DNA from: Clostridioides difficile
GTDB taxonomy: Bacteria > Bacillota > Clostridia > Peptostreptococcales > Peptostreptococcaceae
DNA length: 64,000 bases
Direction: 5' to 3'
NCBI GenBank assembly: GCA_012955965.1
Contig: JABBZI010000017.1
Coordinates: forward strand, 1-64,000
Part shown: in pieces, positions 18,673 to 27,420 of the stretch
Layout: every line of letters starts with the position of its first letter
Position numbering within the stretch: the first letter of the stretch is position 1
The notes under the pieces: generated by a model
The model's database searches: none
The model's input: only the letters and a program-made list of their open reading frames with translations
Told to the model about the DNA's origin: nothing
Position numbers and translations under genes: made by a program

Positions 18673-19174
18673 AATTTTTTTGATATCAATATAGTATTAA
18701 CTATGGTACTAGTATTTTAAAATTTATATCTACATGTATGTAAAATATACTATTATTAACCATTAAATTTCTAGTAAATGAAAGTAGGGTATTTGATATG
18801 TTTACATCTTTTGATAAATTAGATGATATAGCTATAGGATAGAATTTAAAATGAAGACTTACAAAGTAAGTGCAATTATTAGAGTATACTTTTTAGCTTC
18901 TTGAGTATTGATAATAAGTAAGTTCAAAAAATTAGGGAACTAAATTATTTTATAAAATTTTATAATTTGGTATATATTTGCTTTATGAATTATTATTGCA
19001 ATTTATAATATTAATTTGTTAGAATGCAATAATTTGAAGCTTTAAAGACATTATAGTTATATTTATCCAATTGATTATTATAAAGAATTAGGACGGATAA
19101 GATATATTAAAATAGTTAAGAAGAGAAGCTTTACATAGTAAGTATGGTTAACTATGATACAGACTTCTAAAAGC
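18673..19174. other. gene-free spacer
   Basis: About 500 A/T-rich bases with scattered stops in all frames. No gene, RNA or repeat recognised. Confidence 0.4.
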
Positions 19175-19228
19175 TCCTTATTGAAAAGGAACTAAGAATA
19201 TATAATAAAAGTTCCTTTTCAATAAGGA
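19175..19228. promoter_or_regulatory. 19-bp inverted repeat upstream of the aldolase/PTS operon
   Basis: TCCTTATTGAAAAGGAACT, 16-base spacer, then the exact complement, 115 bases before the aldolase start. Just behind it, GGAAAACGATTG is a weak catabolite (cre) look-alike. The repeat could be the operator of the PRD activator encoded at 22376, or a hairpin in the leader. Confidence 0.55.
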
Positions 19229-19342
19229 AAACGATTGTTATTTTCTGAATTTTATTACCCTGATATTATTTAAATATAAACAACAACAAAACCAATAACA
19301 AATAAATCAAAATTTAAAATTAAAAATATCAGGAGGTACAAT

Positions 19343-20233
19343 ATGTTAATAAATATGAAGGAAATGTTACAAGTGGCACAAGAAAATAAATTTGCAGTAC
19401 CAGCATTTAATATAGGAAGTGGGCAAATACTTAAAGCAGTGGTACAGAGTGCTAATGAAAAAAATGCACCAGTAATCCTTGCAATTCACCCAAATGAGTT
19501 AAGTTTTCTAGAAGATAGCTTTGTAGCTAGTTGCATAGAAGAAGCACATAAGAGTAAGGTACCTATGGTAATACACTTAGACCATGGAGCAAATAAAAGT
19601 CAAATATTAAGAGCTATAAGATGTGGATTTACATCAGTAATGATTGATGGGTCACATTTACCATATGAAGAAAATGTAGCTATATCTAGAGAAATAGTAG
19701 AAATAGCAAAAGGATTAAATGTATCTGTAGAAGGAGAACTTGGCACAATAGGGACAACTGGAACATCAGGTGAAGGTGGTTCTGATGAAATAATATATAC
19801 AAATCCACAATTAGCTAGGGATTTTGTTGAAAAAACAGGAGTAGATACACTAGCTATTGCAATTGGTACAGCACATGGTATATATCCAAAAGGGTTTAAA
19901 CCAGAACTTAGATTAGACTTATTAAAAGAAATAAAAGAAGTAGTAGAGATACCTTTAGTACTTCATGGAGGCTCATCAAATCCAGATGAAGAAATAGCAC
20001 AAGCAGTTAAACTAGGAGTTTGTAAAGTAAATATTTCAAGTGATGTTAAATCAGCATATTATAAGAAGTGTAGAGAAGTATTAGAACAAAATCCAAGTCT
20101 ATATGAACCAGATGCTATATATCCACAATGTATAGAAGCTGCAAGGGAGGTTATAGAGTTTAAAATGAATTTATTTAATGACATAGATAAATTAAGATGC
20201 TTTTCACAAAAAGAAGAATTAGTAATTGGATAA
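19343..20233 (+). CDS. class II ketose-bisphosphate aldolase
   Basis: 296-residue zinc-dependent aldolase of the FbaA/GatY/KbaY group, which splits a ketose 1,6-bisphosphate into dihydroxyacetone phosphate and an aldehyde phosphate. The metal-binding HLDHG motif and later GTAHGIY and LHGGSS stretches carry the usual zinc and phosphate ligands. AGGAGG precedes the ATG. It is first in an operon with a fructose-type PTS, 24 bases ahead of it. No sugar-phosphate kinase is in this operon, so the bisphosphate must come from a kinase elsewhere, for instance the one at 60395, or the enzyme acts on a ketose 1-phosphate. Confidence 0.9.
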   Translation: MLINMKEMLQVAQENKFAVPAFNIGSGQILKAVVQSANEKNAPVILAIHPNELSFLEDSFVASCIEEAHKSKVPMVIHLDHGANKSQILRAIRCGFTSVMIDGSHLPYEENVAISREIVEIAKGLNVSVEGELGTIGTTGTSGEGGSDEIIYTNPQLARDFVEKTGVDTLAIAIGTAHGIYPKGFKPELRLDLLKEIKEVVEIPLVLHGGSSNPDEEIAQAVKLGVCKVNISSDVKSAYYKKCREVLEQNPSLYEPDAIYPQCIEAAREVIEFKMNLFNDIDKLRCFSQKEELVIG

Positions 20234-20257
20234 TAAATTACGAGGAGATGAGAGTCT

Positions 20258-22153
20258 ATGATAGAGCAAATATTACGTAGTGATTGTATTGTATTAGATA
20301 AACAATTTAAAACTAAGAAAGATGTAATTGATTATATGGCAAATCATTTGTATCATGGAAATTATATAAATGATAAAGAAAAGTTTACAATTGATATTAA
20401 TAAACGAGAAAAAGAATCACCAACCAACATGGGAAATTTAATAGCTATCCCTCATGCCAAGTCAAGTGCAGTAAATCAACCTGTGATGATGTATTTAAGA
20501 ACTGATAGGGATATTGTTGATAATGATGGTCAGAAACTTAGGTCATTTTTTATGATAGCAATTCCAGAATCAGGTTTGGATGCTCATCTTAAGATTATAT
20601 CTAAACTAGCTACATATTTAATGGATGAAAATCTTATCAAGAATCTACTAAATGCAGAAACTCCATATGAAATATTAAATATATTTAATTGTAAGGCTGT
20701 AGAATCAGGAGATTTAAGTAATAATCAAAGTAAAGGTCTTATAGTTGGAATAACAGGATGTCCAACAGGGATAGCTCATACTTTTATGGCAAAAAAAGCA
20801 TTAGAAGAAGCAGGGCAAGAACTTGGATATGAAGTTAAAATAGAAACACATGGAGCTATAGGTATAGAAAATAAGTTAACTAAAGAGGATATAAAAAAAG
20901 CAGAGTATGTGATTATAGCTTGTGATAGAGAAATTCAAACAAGTAGATTTATAGGAAAGAAAGTATTACAAAAGAAAGTAGCAGATGCTAAAAATGTTTC
21001 ATTAGCTAAAAATTTAATTATAAATGCTGAAAATGGCATGGCTAAAGAAATTAAGCCAGGTGGAAAAACTTTAGAAGATTCAAAAGAAATACTTCAAGGA
21101 GCAGAGAAAAAAGGTATTTATAAACACTTAATGAATGGTGTATCTGAAATGATTCCATTTGTAGTAATAGGTGGGATTGGTATAGCTATAGCATTTATGT
21201 TTGGTATATTTGCATCAGACCCGACTCACGAAACATACAACCCTATAGCTGGATTCTTTGGGCAACTTGGAGGTGACTCAGCATTTAAGTTATTCATACC
21301 AATACTTGCTGGTTTTATAGCTAAATCAATTGCTGGAAGGCAAGGTTTTGCTCCTGCTATGATAGCTGGTTTTATGGCAGTTATTGGAGGTTCAGGATTT
21401 CTGGGGGGCATGGTAGCAGGATTTGCAACAGGATACATAGCTTTAGGAGTAATTAAGATAACAGAAAACTTACCAGATGTATTAAAGGGAGTAAATGCTG
21501 TACTGATATGTCCACTGTTAATTGCGTTTACAAGTGGAGCTATAATGTTCTTCATAGTTAATACACCAGCATCATGGTTAAATGAAGCTTTACAGTCTTG
21601 GTTACAAAGTATGTCTGGAACTAATAAAATATTATTAGGTGCAATATTAGCAGGAATGATGGCATCAGATATGGGAGGTCCTATTAATAAAACGGCTTCT
21701 GCATTTGGATTAGCTATGTTCTCTAGTAATGTATTTGAACCATCAGCTGCATTAATGGTAGGAGGAATGGTGCCTCCATTAGCAATAGCATTAGCTATGT
21801 TAATATTCAAAAATAAGTTTACTAAAGAAGAAAGAAAGTCAGCACTACCAACTGCTATAATGGGTGCATCTTTCATAACAGAAGGGGCAATACCATTTGC
21901 AGCTGCGGACCCGCTAAGAATGATTCCAGCAAATATAATTGGTTCTTGTGTAGGTGGTGCAATATGTATGAGTTTAGATATAACCTTGATGGCACCACAT
22001 GGAGGAATATTTGTAATACCATTTGCATGTAGTTCACCAATTGCGTATATAGCTTGTATATTAGTTGGAACAGTAATAACAACATTAATTATAGGGATAA
22101 CAAAGCCTACTATAAAGAGTGAAAGTAGTGAATTTGAAGTACTTAGTGCTTAA
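20258..22153 (+). CDS. PTS fructose-family transporter, IIA-IIB-IIC fusion
   Basis: 631-residue membrane transporter that phosphorylates its sugar on entry. Domain order: IIA (residues 1-145, phospho-histidine 66 in IPHAK), IIB (about 160-260, phospho-cysteine 168 in GCPTGIAHTFMA), then a IIC membrane domain (about 285-620). Fructose-family IIB and IIC; the sugar could be fructose or another ketose. Start ATG 20258 has GAGGAG before it. It is followed by a terminator and by its likely regulator. Confidence 0.93.
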   Translation: MIEQILRSDCIVLDKQFKTKKDVIDYMANHLYHGNYINDKEKFTIDINKREKESPTNMGNLIAIPHAKSSAVNQPVMMYLRTDRDIVDNDGQKLRSFFMIAIPESGLDAHLKIISKLATYLMDENLIKNLLNAETPYEILNIFNCKAVESGDLSNNQSKGLIVGITGCPTGIAHTFMAKKALEEAGQELGYEVKIETHGAIGIENKLTKEDIKKAEYVIIACDREIQTSRFIGKKVLQKKVADAKNVSLAKNLIINAENGMAKEIKPGGKTLEDSKEILQGAEKKGIYKHLMNGVSEMIPFVVIGGIGIAIAFMFGIFASDPTHETYNPIAGFFGQLGGDSAFKLFIPILAGFIAKSIAGRQGFAPAMIAGFMAVIGGSGFLGGMVAGFATGYIALGVIKITENLPDVLKGVNAVLICPLLIAFTSGAIMFFIVNTPASWLNEALQSWLQSMSGTNKILLGAILAGMMASDMGGPINKTASAFGLAMFSSNVFEPSAALMVGGMVPPLAIALAMLIFKNKFTKEERKSALPTAIMGASFITEGAIPFAAADPLRMIPANIIGSCVGGAICMSLDITLMAPHGGIFVIPFACSSPIAYIACILVGTVITTLIIGITKPTIKSESSEFEVLSA

Positions 22154-22170
22154 ATTATAAATAAAATTGA

Positions 22171-22225
22171 AAATAAGGATATTGAATAAGTAGTTGATTA
22201 TATCTCAATATCCTTATTTTTTATT
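22171..22225 (+). terminator. terminator of the aldolase/PTS operon
   Basis: AAATAAGGATATTGA and its exact complement 19 bases on, followed by T6. Confidence 0.85.
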
Positions 22226-22375
22226 TTGAAATTATATTCTATATTATATGAATTTTGTAAAGTGTATCATAAATTCTTTTACGATACAGAAGTATCTTAG
22301 TATTCTTACATAGCTATGAAATATGCTAAAATAGTACTTAATAGAAATATCAAAAAATAGGTAGGGGGCATAAGT

Positions 22376-24283
22376 ATGCTTGTATCAAGACAAATTGAAT
22401 TTCTTAAATTGATATTAAACGAAAATGAATATAGACCTATAAAATGCTTTAAAGATAAATTAAATGTATCAGATAAAACATTACAAAAAGATTTGAAGAT
22501 TATTGAGGTATATCTAGAAACTTTTAATATAAAAATTGATATAAAAAGAGGCTGTGGAATATTAATAGAAGACTCAGCAAAGAACAATATAGACTTAATT
22601 AATAGTTTAAACATACAACCAAAGGGAAATAAATCTTTATCAGTAGAGCAAAGAAGAATGGAAATTTTAAAATATCTATTATTAAATTCAAGTAATATAA
22701 CTTCAATAAATCAGCTATCGGATAAATATTATGTAAGTAAAACCTCTATAGTAAATGATTTTAAATATATAGAGGAATGGATAAAAGAATATAATTTAAA
22801 ACTTAATAAAACCTTAGAAGGAACTAAAATTATAGGTAAAGAAGTGGACATAAGGAAATCGATTGCTAAGATGGTGGATGATTTATTAGATGAAAATTAT
22901 GAACAGCATGATATATCTGAGTTAACAAGATTAGACTCTGCTACATTTAGTGCATTGATAAATTTATTTGATATTGATTCTATTATATTTGTAGAAACTA
23001 TAATTACAGAATTGGAAGATAATTTAGGATATGTCATAAGTCAGCCCTACTATATAAATTTAATTACACATATACTTATATGTTTAAAGAGAGTTGAAGA
23101 AGGTAATCAAATAGAGTTTCATGAGGAAAAGGAAGTTTCTATATGTAATTTAGATGAGTTAGTATATGAAAAGGTAACTACACTTATAGGTAAAATAGAA
23201 AATAGATATAGAGTAAAAATAACTAAAGATGAAATTAAATATATTTATATATATTTAGTATCATCTGGATTTAGTAGCGAAAGTAATAAGAGTAGCAATG
23301 ATGAATCAGATATATTGAGTGATAGTGAAAAAGTGTCATCTATAATGATAGAGAATATGTCACAGTTTTTAAATATAAATCTTAGAGATGATGAATTATT
23401 ACAAAAAAGTCTAGCATCTCATGTAAGACACATGTTAAACAGATTAAGATATGATATCCAAATAAAAAACCCATTATTAGAAGAGATACAAGAGCGATTT
23501 TCAGATGTATTGGGGTTGTGCATGATGACTATAAATATTATGACAGAGTATTATAATCTAAAAAATATTAGTATAGATGAAGTTTCATATCTAGCTACAT
23601 ATTTTCAAGCAGCTATAGAAAGAAATATGAGTGATAAAAGAGTAATAGTAGTTTGTAATACAGGATATGGAACATCTCAGCTTCTTGCAGCTAGATTAAA
23701 AAGAGAATTTCCTGAGTGGACTATAGTTGATATAATTCCTATGCATCAATTGAATAAGCGAAATTTAGATGATGTAGATTTTGTAATATCTACTGTAAAT
23801 TTAGACTTGAAAGACAAATTACATATAGTTGTATCAGTACTATTAATGGAAAGTGACATTAATAATATAAAAAATGCTTTACTTAATAAACCTGAAAATA
23901 ATATGGTCTTAGATACAAACTTATTAGGTGTATATTTAAAAGATAATATATATTTTAATTTTGATGTAAGTCAGATGAGAAGTTTAATAGGTATGAATTT
24001 AAGCAGTAAATATGAATCTATCTCATTAGGAAAAGATTTAAATATATATATATGTAATCAAAGTAAAGTAAATAGAGGAATAATGAATGTTGATAATATT
24101 AATAGAACGATTAATCTTTATTTAGAAACTAGTAATCGTAGTTTTTTAAAGCATATTTTGATTGAAGTATCAAATCTATACAGGCAAAAGAACTATATAA
24201 ATTATATAATAGATTGCGAAAGAAAAGAGGATATTAAAATATTATTTAATAACAATATACTGGAGAAAATAAATGGAAATTAG
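22376..24283 (+). CDS. PRD-containing PTS regulator (MtlR/LicR type)
   Basis: 635-residue transcription activator controlled by PTS phosphorylation. Two N-terminal winged-helix regions (about 5-60 and 90-150), two PRD domains (about 190-300 and 310-415, with histidines in LITHIL and LASHVRH), a IIB-like domain with cysteine 427 in VVCNTGYGTSQ, and a C-terminal IIA-like remainder. The next gene, a separate IIA, overlaps it by 11 bases and probably phosphorylates it or works in the same transport system. It lies behind the PTS operon and is its probable activator. Confidence 0.9.
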   Translation: MLVSRQIEFLKLILNENEYRPIKCFKDKLNVSDKTLQKDLKIIEVYLETFNIKIDIKRGCGILIEDSAKNNIDLINSLNIQPKGNKSLSVEQRRMEILKYLLLNSSNITSINQLSDKYYVSKTSIVNDFKYIEEWIKEYNLKLNKTLEGTKIIGKEVDIRKSIAKMVDDLLDENYEQHDISELTRLDSATFSALINLFDIDSIIFVETIITELEDNLGYVISQPYYINLITHILICLKRVEEGNQIEFHEEKEVSICNLDELVYEKVTTLIGKIENRYRVKITKDEIKYIYIYLVSSGFSSESNKSSNDESDILSDSEKVSSIMIENMSQFLNINLRDDELLQKSLASHVRHMLNRLRYDIQIKNPLLEEIQERFSDVLGLCMMTINIMTEYYNLKNISIDEVSYLATYFQAAIERNMSDKRVIVVCNTGYGTSQLLAARLKREFPEWTIVDIIPMHQLNKRNLDDVDFVISTVNLDLKDKLHIVVSVLLMESDINNIKNALLNKPENNMVLDTNLLGVYLKDNIYFNFDVSQMRSLIGMNLSSKYESISLGKDLNIYICNQSKVNRGIMNVDNINRTINLYLETSNRSFLKHILIEVSNLYRQKNYINYIIDCERKEDIKILFNNNILEKINGN

Positions 24284-24722
24284 AGATATATTAAGCGAAG
24301 AAAGTATTATTTTAAATTTAAAATCAACTACAAAAGAAGGCATAATACAAGAATTAGTAGATAAATTATACGATAAAGAAAGTATAACTTCAAAAAGCAA
24401 GTTTATAAAGGCAATAAAGCATAGAGAGAAAATAGGCTCTACAAGTATAGGTTATCAGATGGCTATGCCACATGGGAAAACAAAGTATGTAAGGAAAGCA
24501 TCTGTGGTAATAGGTAAATCTGAAGAAGGTGTAGATTGGCCAAGCATAGATGGATTGCCTGTAAAAGTAATAATTATGTTTGCTATGCCACAATCTGAAG
24601 GAAATGAGGACATAATATTAATGTCTAAAATATCTTATATTTTAGGTGGTAAAGATATAAGTGAAAAGCTTTTAAATGCACATACTAAAAAAGAAATATT
24701 AGATGTATTTTATGAAGCCTAG
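24273..24722 (+). CDS. PTS fructose-family IIA protein
   Basis: 149 residues, single IIA domain of the fructose/mannitol class with phospho-histidine 67 in MPHGK. Its ATG lies inside the end of the PRD regulator gene, so the two are translationally coupled. The transporter at 20258 already has its own IIA; this second one most likely serves the regulator. Confidence 0.9.
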   Translation: MEIRDILSEESIILNLKSTTKEGIIQELVDKLYDKESITSKSKFIKAIKHREKIGSTSIGYQMAMPHGKTKYVRKASVVIGKSEEGVDWPSIDGLPVKVIIMFAMPQSEGNEDIILMSKISYILGGKDISEKLLNAHTKKEILDVFYEA

Positions 24723-24835
24723 ATATTATATGAACTATAAATTCGAATTTATTTTGAGGTATTGAATTAATCTAAGAAAATTTGGTGAAATCTACATGGA
24801 TTATAATTCTTATAAAAGATATATTTATTTAAAAT

Positions 24836-24865
24836 GTGCATCTGATTGGGGATGTGCTTTTTTGT
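24836..24865 (+). terminator. terminator after the PRD regulator/IIA genes
   Basis: GTGCATC / GATGTGC stem (two G-T pairs) with an 8-base loop and T6. Confidence 0.7.
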
Positions 24866-24960
24866 TATTTGTTATAACAATAAATAAAAGAAACTTAATT
24901 ATATGAAAACCATAATGCTTTAAAATCTATGAAAATCTTGTGTAATAGAGAGGGTAAAAA

Positions 24961-25000
24961 TTTAATGGTAATCAAATTCTTTACCAATGAATATAAAAAA
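24961..25000 (+). promoter_or_regulatory. 40-bp element shared with 27187-27226, probable ArsR operator
   Basis: Contains TGGTAA, an 8-9 base gap and TTACCA. It matches the complement of 27187-27226 at 38 of 40 positions. In both places a TATAAT box follows 11 bases on, so this is an operator/promoter unit used twice, here for the ferredoxin-nitroreductase/ArsR operon. Confidence 0.75.
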
Positions 25001-25011
25001 TATCTACGTGT

Positions 25012-25017
25012 TATAAT
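25012..25017 (+). promoter_or_regulatory. -10 box of the ferredoxin-nitroreductase operon
   Basis: TATAAT 37 bases before the start codon and 11 bases after the shared element; no good -35 box, so the element may overlap or replace it. Confidence 0.55.
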
Positions 25018-25053
25018 AGTTTAAACTAATGAACGAAAGGTAGATAAAAGCAT

Positions 25054-25830
25054 ATGAGATATAAGCATATAATTGAAGTTAATAAAGAACTTTGTATTGG
25101 ATGTGGACTTTGTAAAAATGATTGTCCAGTAAATAATATAGATATAAAAAATAAAAAATCAGTAATAAAAAATCAAGATTGTTTAATGTGTGGACATTGT
25201 GCAGCAATCTGTCCAAAAGAGGCTATTACAATAACAGGGTTTGATGAACCACCAATAAAACTTACAAAGAAGCCGAATATAGACCCAGATGAATTACTAA
25301 TGGCAATCAAATCAAGAAGAAGTATCCGTAAGTTTAAAGATAAAGATGTTTCTTCAGAAATTATAAATCAAATTATAGAAGCTGGTAGATATACACCTAG
25401 TGCTAAAAACTCACAAGATATTTCATATATTGTTTTGGATAATAAAAAATTAATATATGAGAATGAAGCAGTGAAATTTTTTAGAAAAATAAAGCCTATT
25501 GCAAATATCTCTGTTAAATATTCAAAGGAAGTTTCGATTGATGATAACTTTTTTTTCAAGAATGCTCCTACTGCAATAATGATAGTTACAAAAGATAAGA
25601 TTAGTGGTTCACTTGCAGCATCAAATATGGCACTAATGGCAGAATCGTATGGTTTAGGAGTTTTATTTAGTGGATATTTTTCAGATGTAGCAAATAATTC
25701 ACCAAAGATAAAGAAACTTTTAGGTCTAAAACACAGGGCTCATGTACTCACAACACTAGTGATTGGATATCCAGATGTTAAATATAGACGTACTGCACAA
25801 AAAGAACCAGCAAATGTTAGATACTTATAA
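25054..25830 (+). CDS. ferredoxin-nitroreductase fusion protein
   Basis: 258 residues. Residues 1-60 hold two [4Fe-4S] ferredoxin motifs, CIGCGLCKNDCP and CLMCGHCAAICP; residues about 85-240 are a nitroreductase-like FMN domain starting RRSIRKFKDKDV. Such fusions pass electrons from a reduced partner to FMN and reduce nitro compounds, quinones or unknown metabolites. It is followed after 15 bases by an ArsR-type regulator and controlled by the shared element upstream. The substrate is unknown. Confidence 0.9.
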   Translation: MRYKHIIEVNKELCIGCGLCKNDCPVNNIDIKNKKSVIKNQDCLMCGHCAAICPKEAITITGFDEPPIKLTKKPNIDPDELLMAIKSRRSIRKFKDKDVSSEIINQIIEAGRYTPSAKNSQDISYIVLDNKKLIYENEAVKFFRKIKPIANISVKYSKEVSIDDNFFFKNAPTAIMIVTKDKISGSLAASNMALMAESYGLGVLFSGYFSDVANNSPKIKKLLGLKHRAHVLTTLVIGYPDVKYRRTAQKEPANVRYL

Positions 25831-25845
25831 GAGGTGGAGGATTTT

Positions 25846-26211
25846 ATGGAAAAGGAATGTCAGCAAAGAATGCAAGAAATAACATCTAGATTTAAAGAAT
25901 GTCGTAAGGCTATCTCTGCTATGGGTGATGAAACTAGACAGTTAATTTTAATTACGCTTTTAGAAAGTGATTTTAATGGAATACGAGTGGGAGAAATTAC
26001 AGAAAAAACACATCTTTCTCGTCCTGCTGTATCTCATCATCTTAAAATATTGAAAGAAGCAGAAATTGTTAATGTACGTAGAGAAGGAACAAAAAATTAT
26101 TATTATCTCGATTCAAAAAAATCACAATGGAAATCATTAACAGAGTTAATAAATCTTATATTTATTGGAATACAACATATTGGTGAAAATGATATAAGGA
26201 AAGGTGAGTAA
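25846..26211 (+). CDS. ArsR-family transcriptional regulator
   Basis: 121-residue winged-helix repressor: recognition region THLSRPAVSHHLKILKEAEI followed by the wing REGTKNYYYL. No cysteine pair of the metal-sensing ArsR kind is seen near the recognition helix; the cysteines are in the N-terminal tail (C at about 5 and 18 in ECQQRM and FKECRK), so redox sensing is conceivable. ATG 25846 follows AGGTGGAGG by five bases. It likely represses its own operon and the divergent gene at 27058 through the shared 40-bp element. Confidence 0.88.
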   Translation: MEKECQQRMQEITSRFKECRKAISAMGDETRQLILITLLESDFNGIRVGEITEKTHLSRPAVSHHLKILKEAEIVNVRREGTKNYYYLDSKKSQWKSLTELINLIFIGIQHIGENDIRKGE

Positions 26212-26230
26212 AGTAAAGTGATTTAATAAA

Positions 26231-26285
26231 AAGGAGGTAGTCTCAGAAATGATTTTAAAAATCGTTTTTGAGGCTACCTTCTTTA
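26231..26285. terminator. bidirectional terminator between convergent genes
   Basis: AGGTAGTCTCA / TGAGGCTACCT stem with an inner AAAT-GATT / AATC-TTT extension, between the ArsR gene and the leftward flavodoxin-ferredoxin gene. Confidence 0.8.
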
Positions 26286-26308
26286 ATAGTTCAAATAACA
26301 AAAATATA

Positions 26309-27058
26309 TTATTCTAAATAGTATCTTTCTTTATGCTGAGTATTATTTTTATACTCGATAGCCTCAGTAGGGCAACCACAAATACATGCCATACAATGAG
26401 TGCAGTTATTTCCCCAATTTGGCTTTTGTTTTTTTAAATTAATATTATTTAAAGGACATAGTTCTACACATTTGCCACAGCCAATACATTTATTAGTATA
26501 GTGAAATCCTTTAGCATTAATAATCATTTTATAAAAAACTACATTTGTTATACCACTTTTAATTGTACCTCCTAAACCACTAGGAGTAATGATTTCAAAT
26601 TCATTTTCATCATTTATATCAGAAATAATCTTATAGATTTGTTTATCTGCTTCTTCAATAATTTGTTTTGCTGTTTCTTTATTTGGTGTAGGAAATAAAG
26701 CTATATAGTTTTCTGGCATTTTAATTTCTGCCATACCTTTTAATTGCCATTCTTTGTATTTACACAATTTTTTAATATAGTTTATGGATTTTGCTGTATC
26801 ACCACCACAGGTCATTATGAAGTAAACTTTCTTGTTGCCTAAAAACTTTGTTTTTTTTATAAAATCTGTAACCACTATTGGTAATCTCCATGCATAAGTA
26901 GGGCATACGAATATGAATGGCTTGTTTGTTGATATTAGGTCATCTGTTTTCTCTTCTTTTATAAGCTGATTTAATGATATTAGCTCATCACTTAATTCTT
27001 GTGCAATTTTGCGAGCTATATATCGGCTATTACCAGTACCACTAAAATATAAAGTCAT
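26309..27058 (-). CDS. EFR1-type flavodoxin-ferredoxin protein
   Basis: 249 residues. The N-terminal half is a flavodoxin-like domain (phosphate loop FSGTGNSRYIARK near residue 4, and CPTYAWRLP near 52); the C-terminal 65 residues hold two [4Fe-4S] motifs, CIGCGKCVELCP and CTHCMACICGCP. This EFrrodoxin layout is a soluble electron carrier. It shares its upstream regulatory element with the ferredoxin-nitroreductase operon, so the two probably work in one redox pathway. Confidence 0.9.
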   Translation of the reverse strand: MTLYFSGTGNSRYIARKIAQELSDELISLNQLIKEEKTDDLISTNKPFIFVCPTYAWRLPIVVTDFIKKTKFLGNKKVYFIMTCGGDTAKSINYIKKLCKYKEWQLKGMAEIKMPENYIALFPTPNKETAKQIIEEADKQIYKIISDINDENEFEIITPSGLGGTIKSGITNVVFYKMIINAKGFHYTNKCIGCGKCVELCPLNNINLKKQKPNWGNNCTHCMACICGCPTEAIEYKNNTQHKERYYLE

Positions 27059-27186
27059 AATTATATCTCCCTAACTATTTTTTATTTTGACCCCTAATAC
27101 TTTTGTTCTAATAAAGTAATTTATGGATATATTGTATTGTAATAAATATAAAATTTACTAGTTAAAGAAATTATAGCACATTAATC

Positions 27187-27226
27187 TTTTTTATATTTAT
27201 TGGTAAAGGATTTGATTACCATTAAA
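27187..27226 (-). promoter_or_regulatory. second copy of the 40-bp ArsR-type element
   Basis: Reverse complement of 24961-25000 with two differences. On the minus strand a TATAAT follows after 11 bases, as in the first copy, and leads to the gene starting at 27058. Confidence 0.75.
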
Positions 27227-27254
27227 TAATAGTCGTAGAAGATGGAATATATAA

Positions 27255-27268
27255 AGAAAACGTTGACA
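27255..27268. promoter_or_regulatory. cre site (CcpA) at the bgl promoter
   Basis: AGAAAACGTTGACA fits the catabolite-responsive consensus TGNAANCGNWNNCA with one mismatch and overlaps the -35 box, which would give glucose repression of the beta-glucoside operon. Confidence 0.6.
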
Positions 27269-27291
27269 AAATATGTCTAATGTTTTATCAT
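27263..27291 (+). promoter_or_regulatory. promoter of the bglGFA operon
   Basis: TTGACA, 17-base spacer, TATCAT; 130 bases before the bglG start, leaving room for the attenuator. Confidence 0.65.
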
Positions 27292-27330
27292 AATAATTGG
27301 AATTAGGTAGTAATTGTTTAAGTACAAGCT

Positions 27331-27398
27331 AAGCTTATTCATTAATAATAGCAGTATCCTAGGAAGGAGTATGCCCATTATTATGGATAAGCTTTTTT
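27331..27398 (+). terminator. attenuator in the bglG leader
   Basis: AAGCTTATTCATTAATAAT and the matching ATTATTATGGATAAGCTT flank a 27-base loop and end in T7, right before the bglG ribosome site. Its place fits antitermination by the BglG-type protein it precedes; an antiterminator RNA overlapping the left arm is expected but not clearly readable. Confidence 0.75.
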
Positions 27399-27420
27399 TA
27401 TGCTTAAAAGGAGGATAATC

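Noticed and set aside
21226-21876. A 216-codon open frame on the minus strand
   Set aside because: Antisense to the IIC part of the fructose PTS gene; glycine/alanine-rich codons there leave the other strand open. No ribosome site, no family look.
24961-25000. Shared 40-bp element as a transposon end
   Set aside because: The two copies are inverted and flank 2.2 kb, but the DNA between holds no transposase, there is no target duplication, and both copies sit at the same distance from a -10 box of a gene. An operator explains it better.
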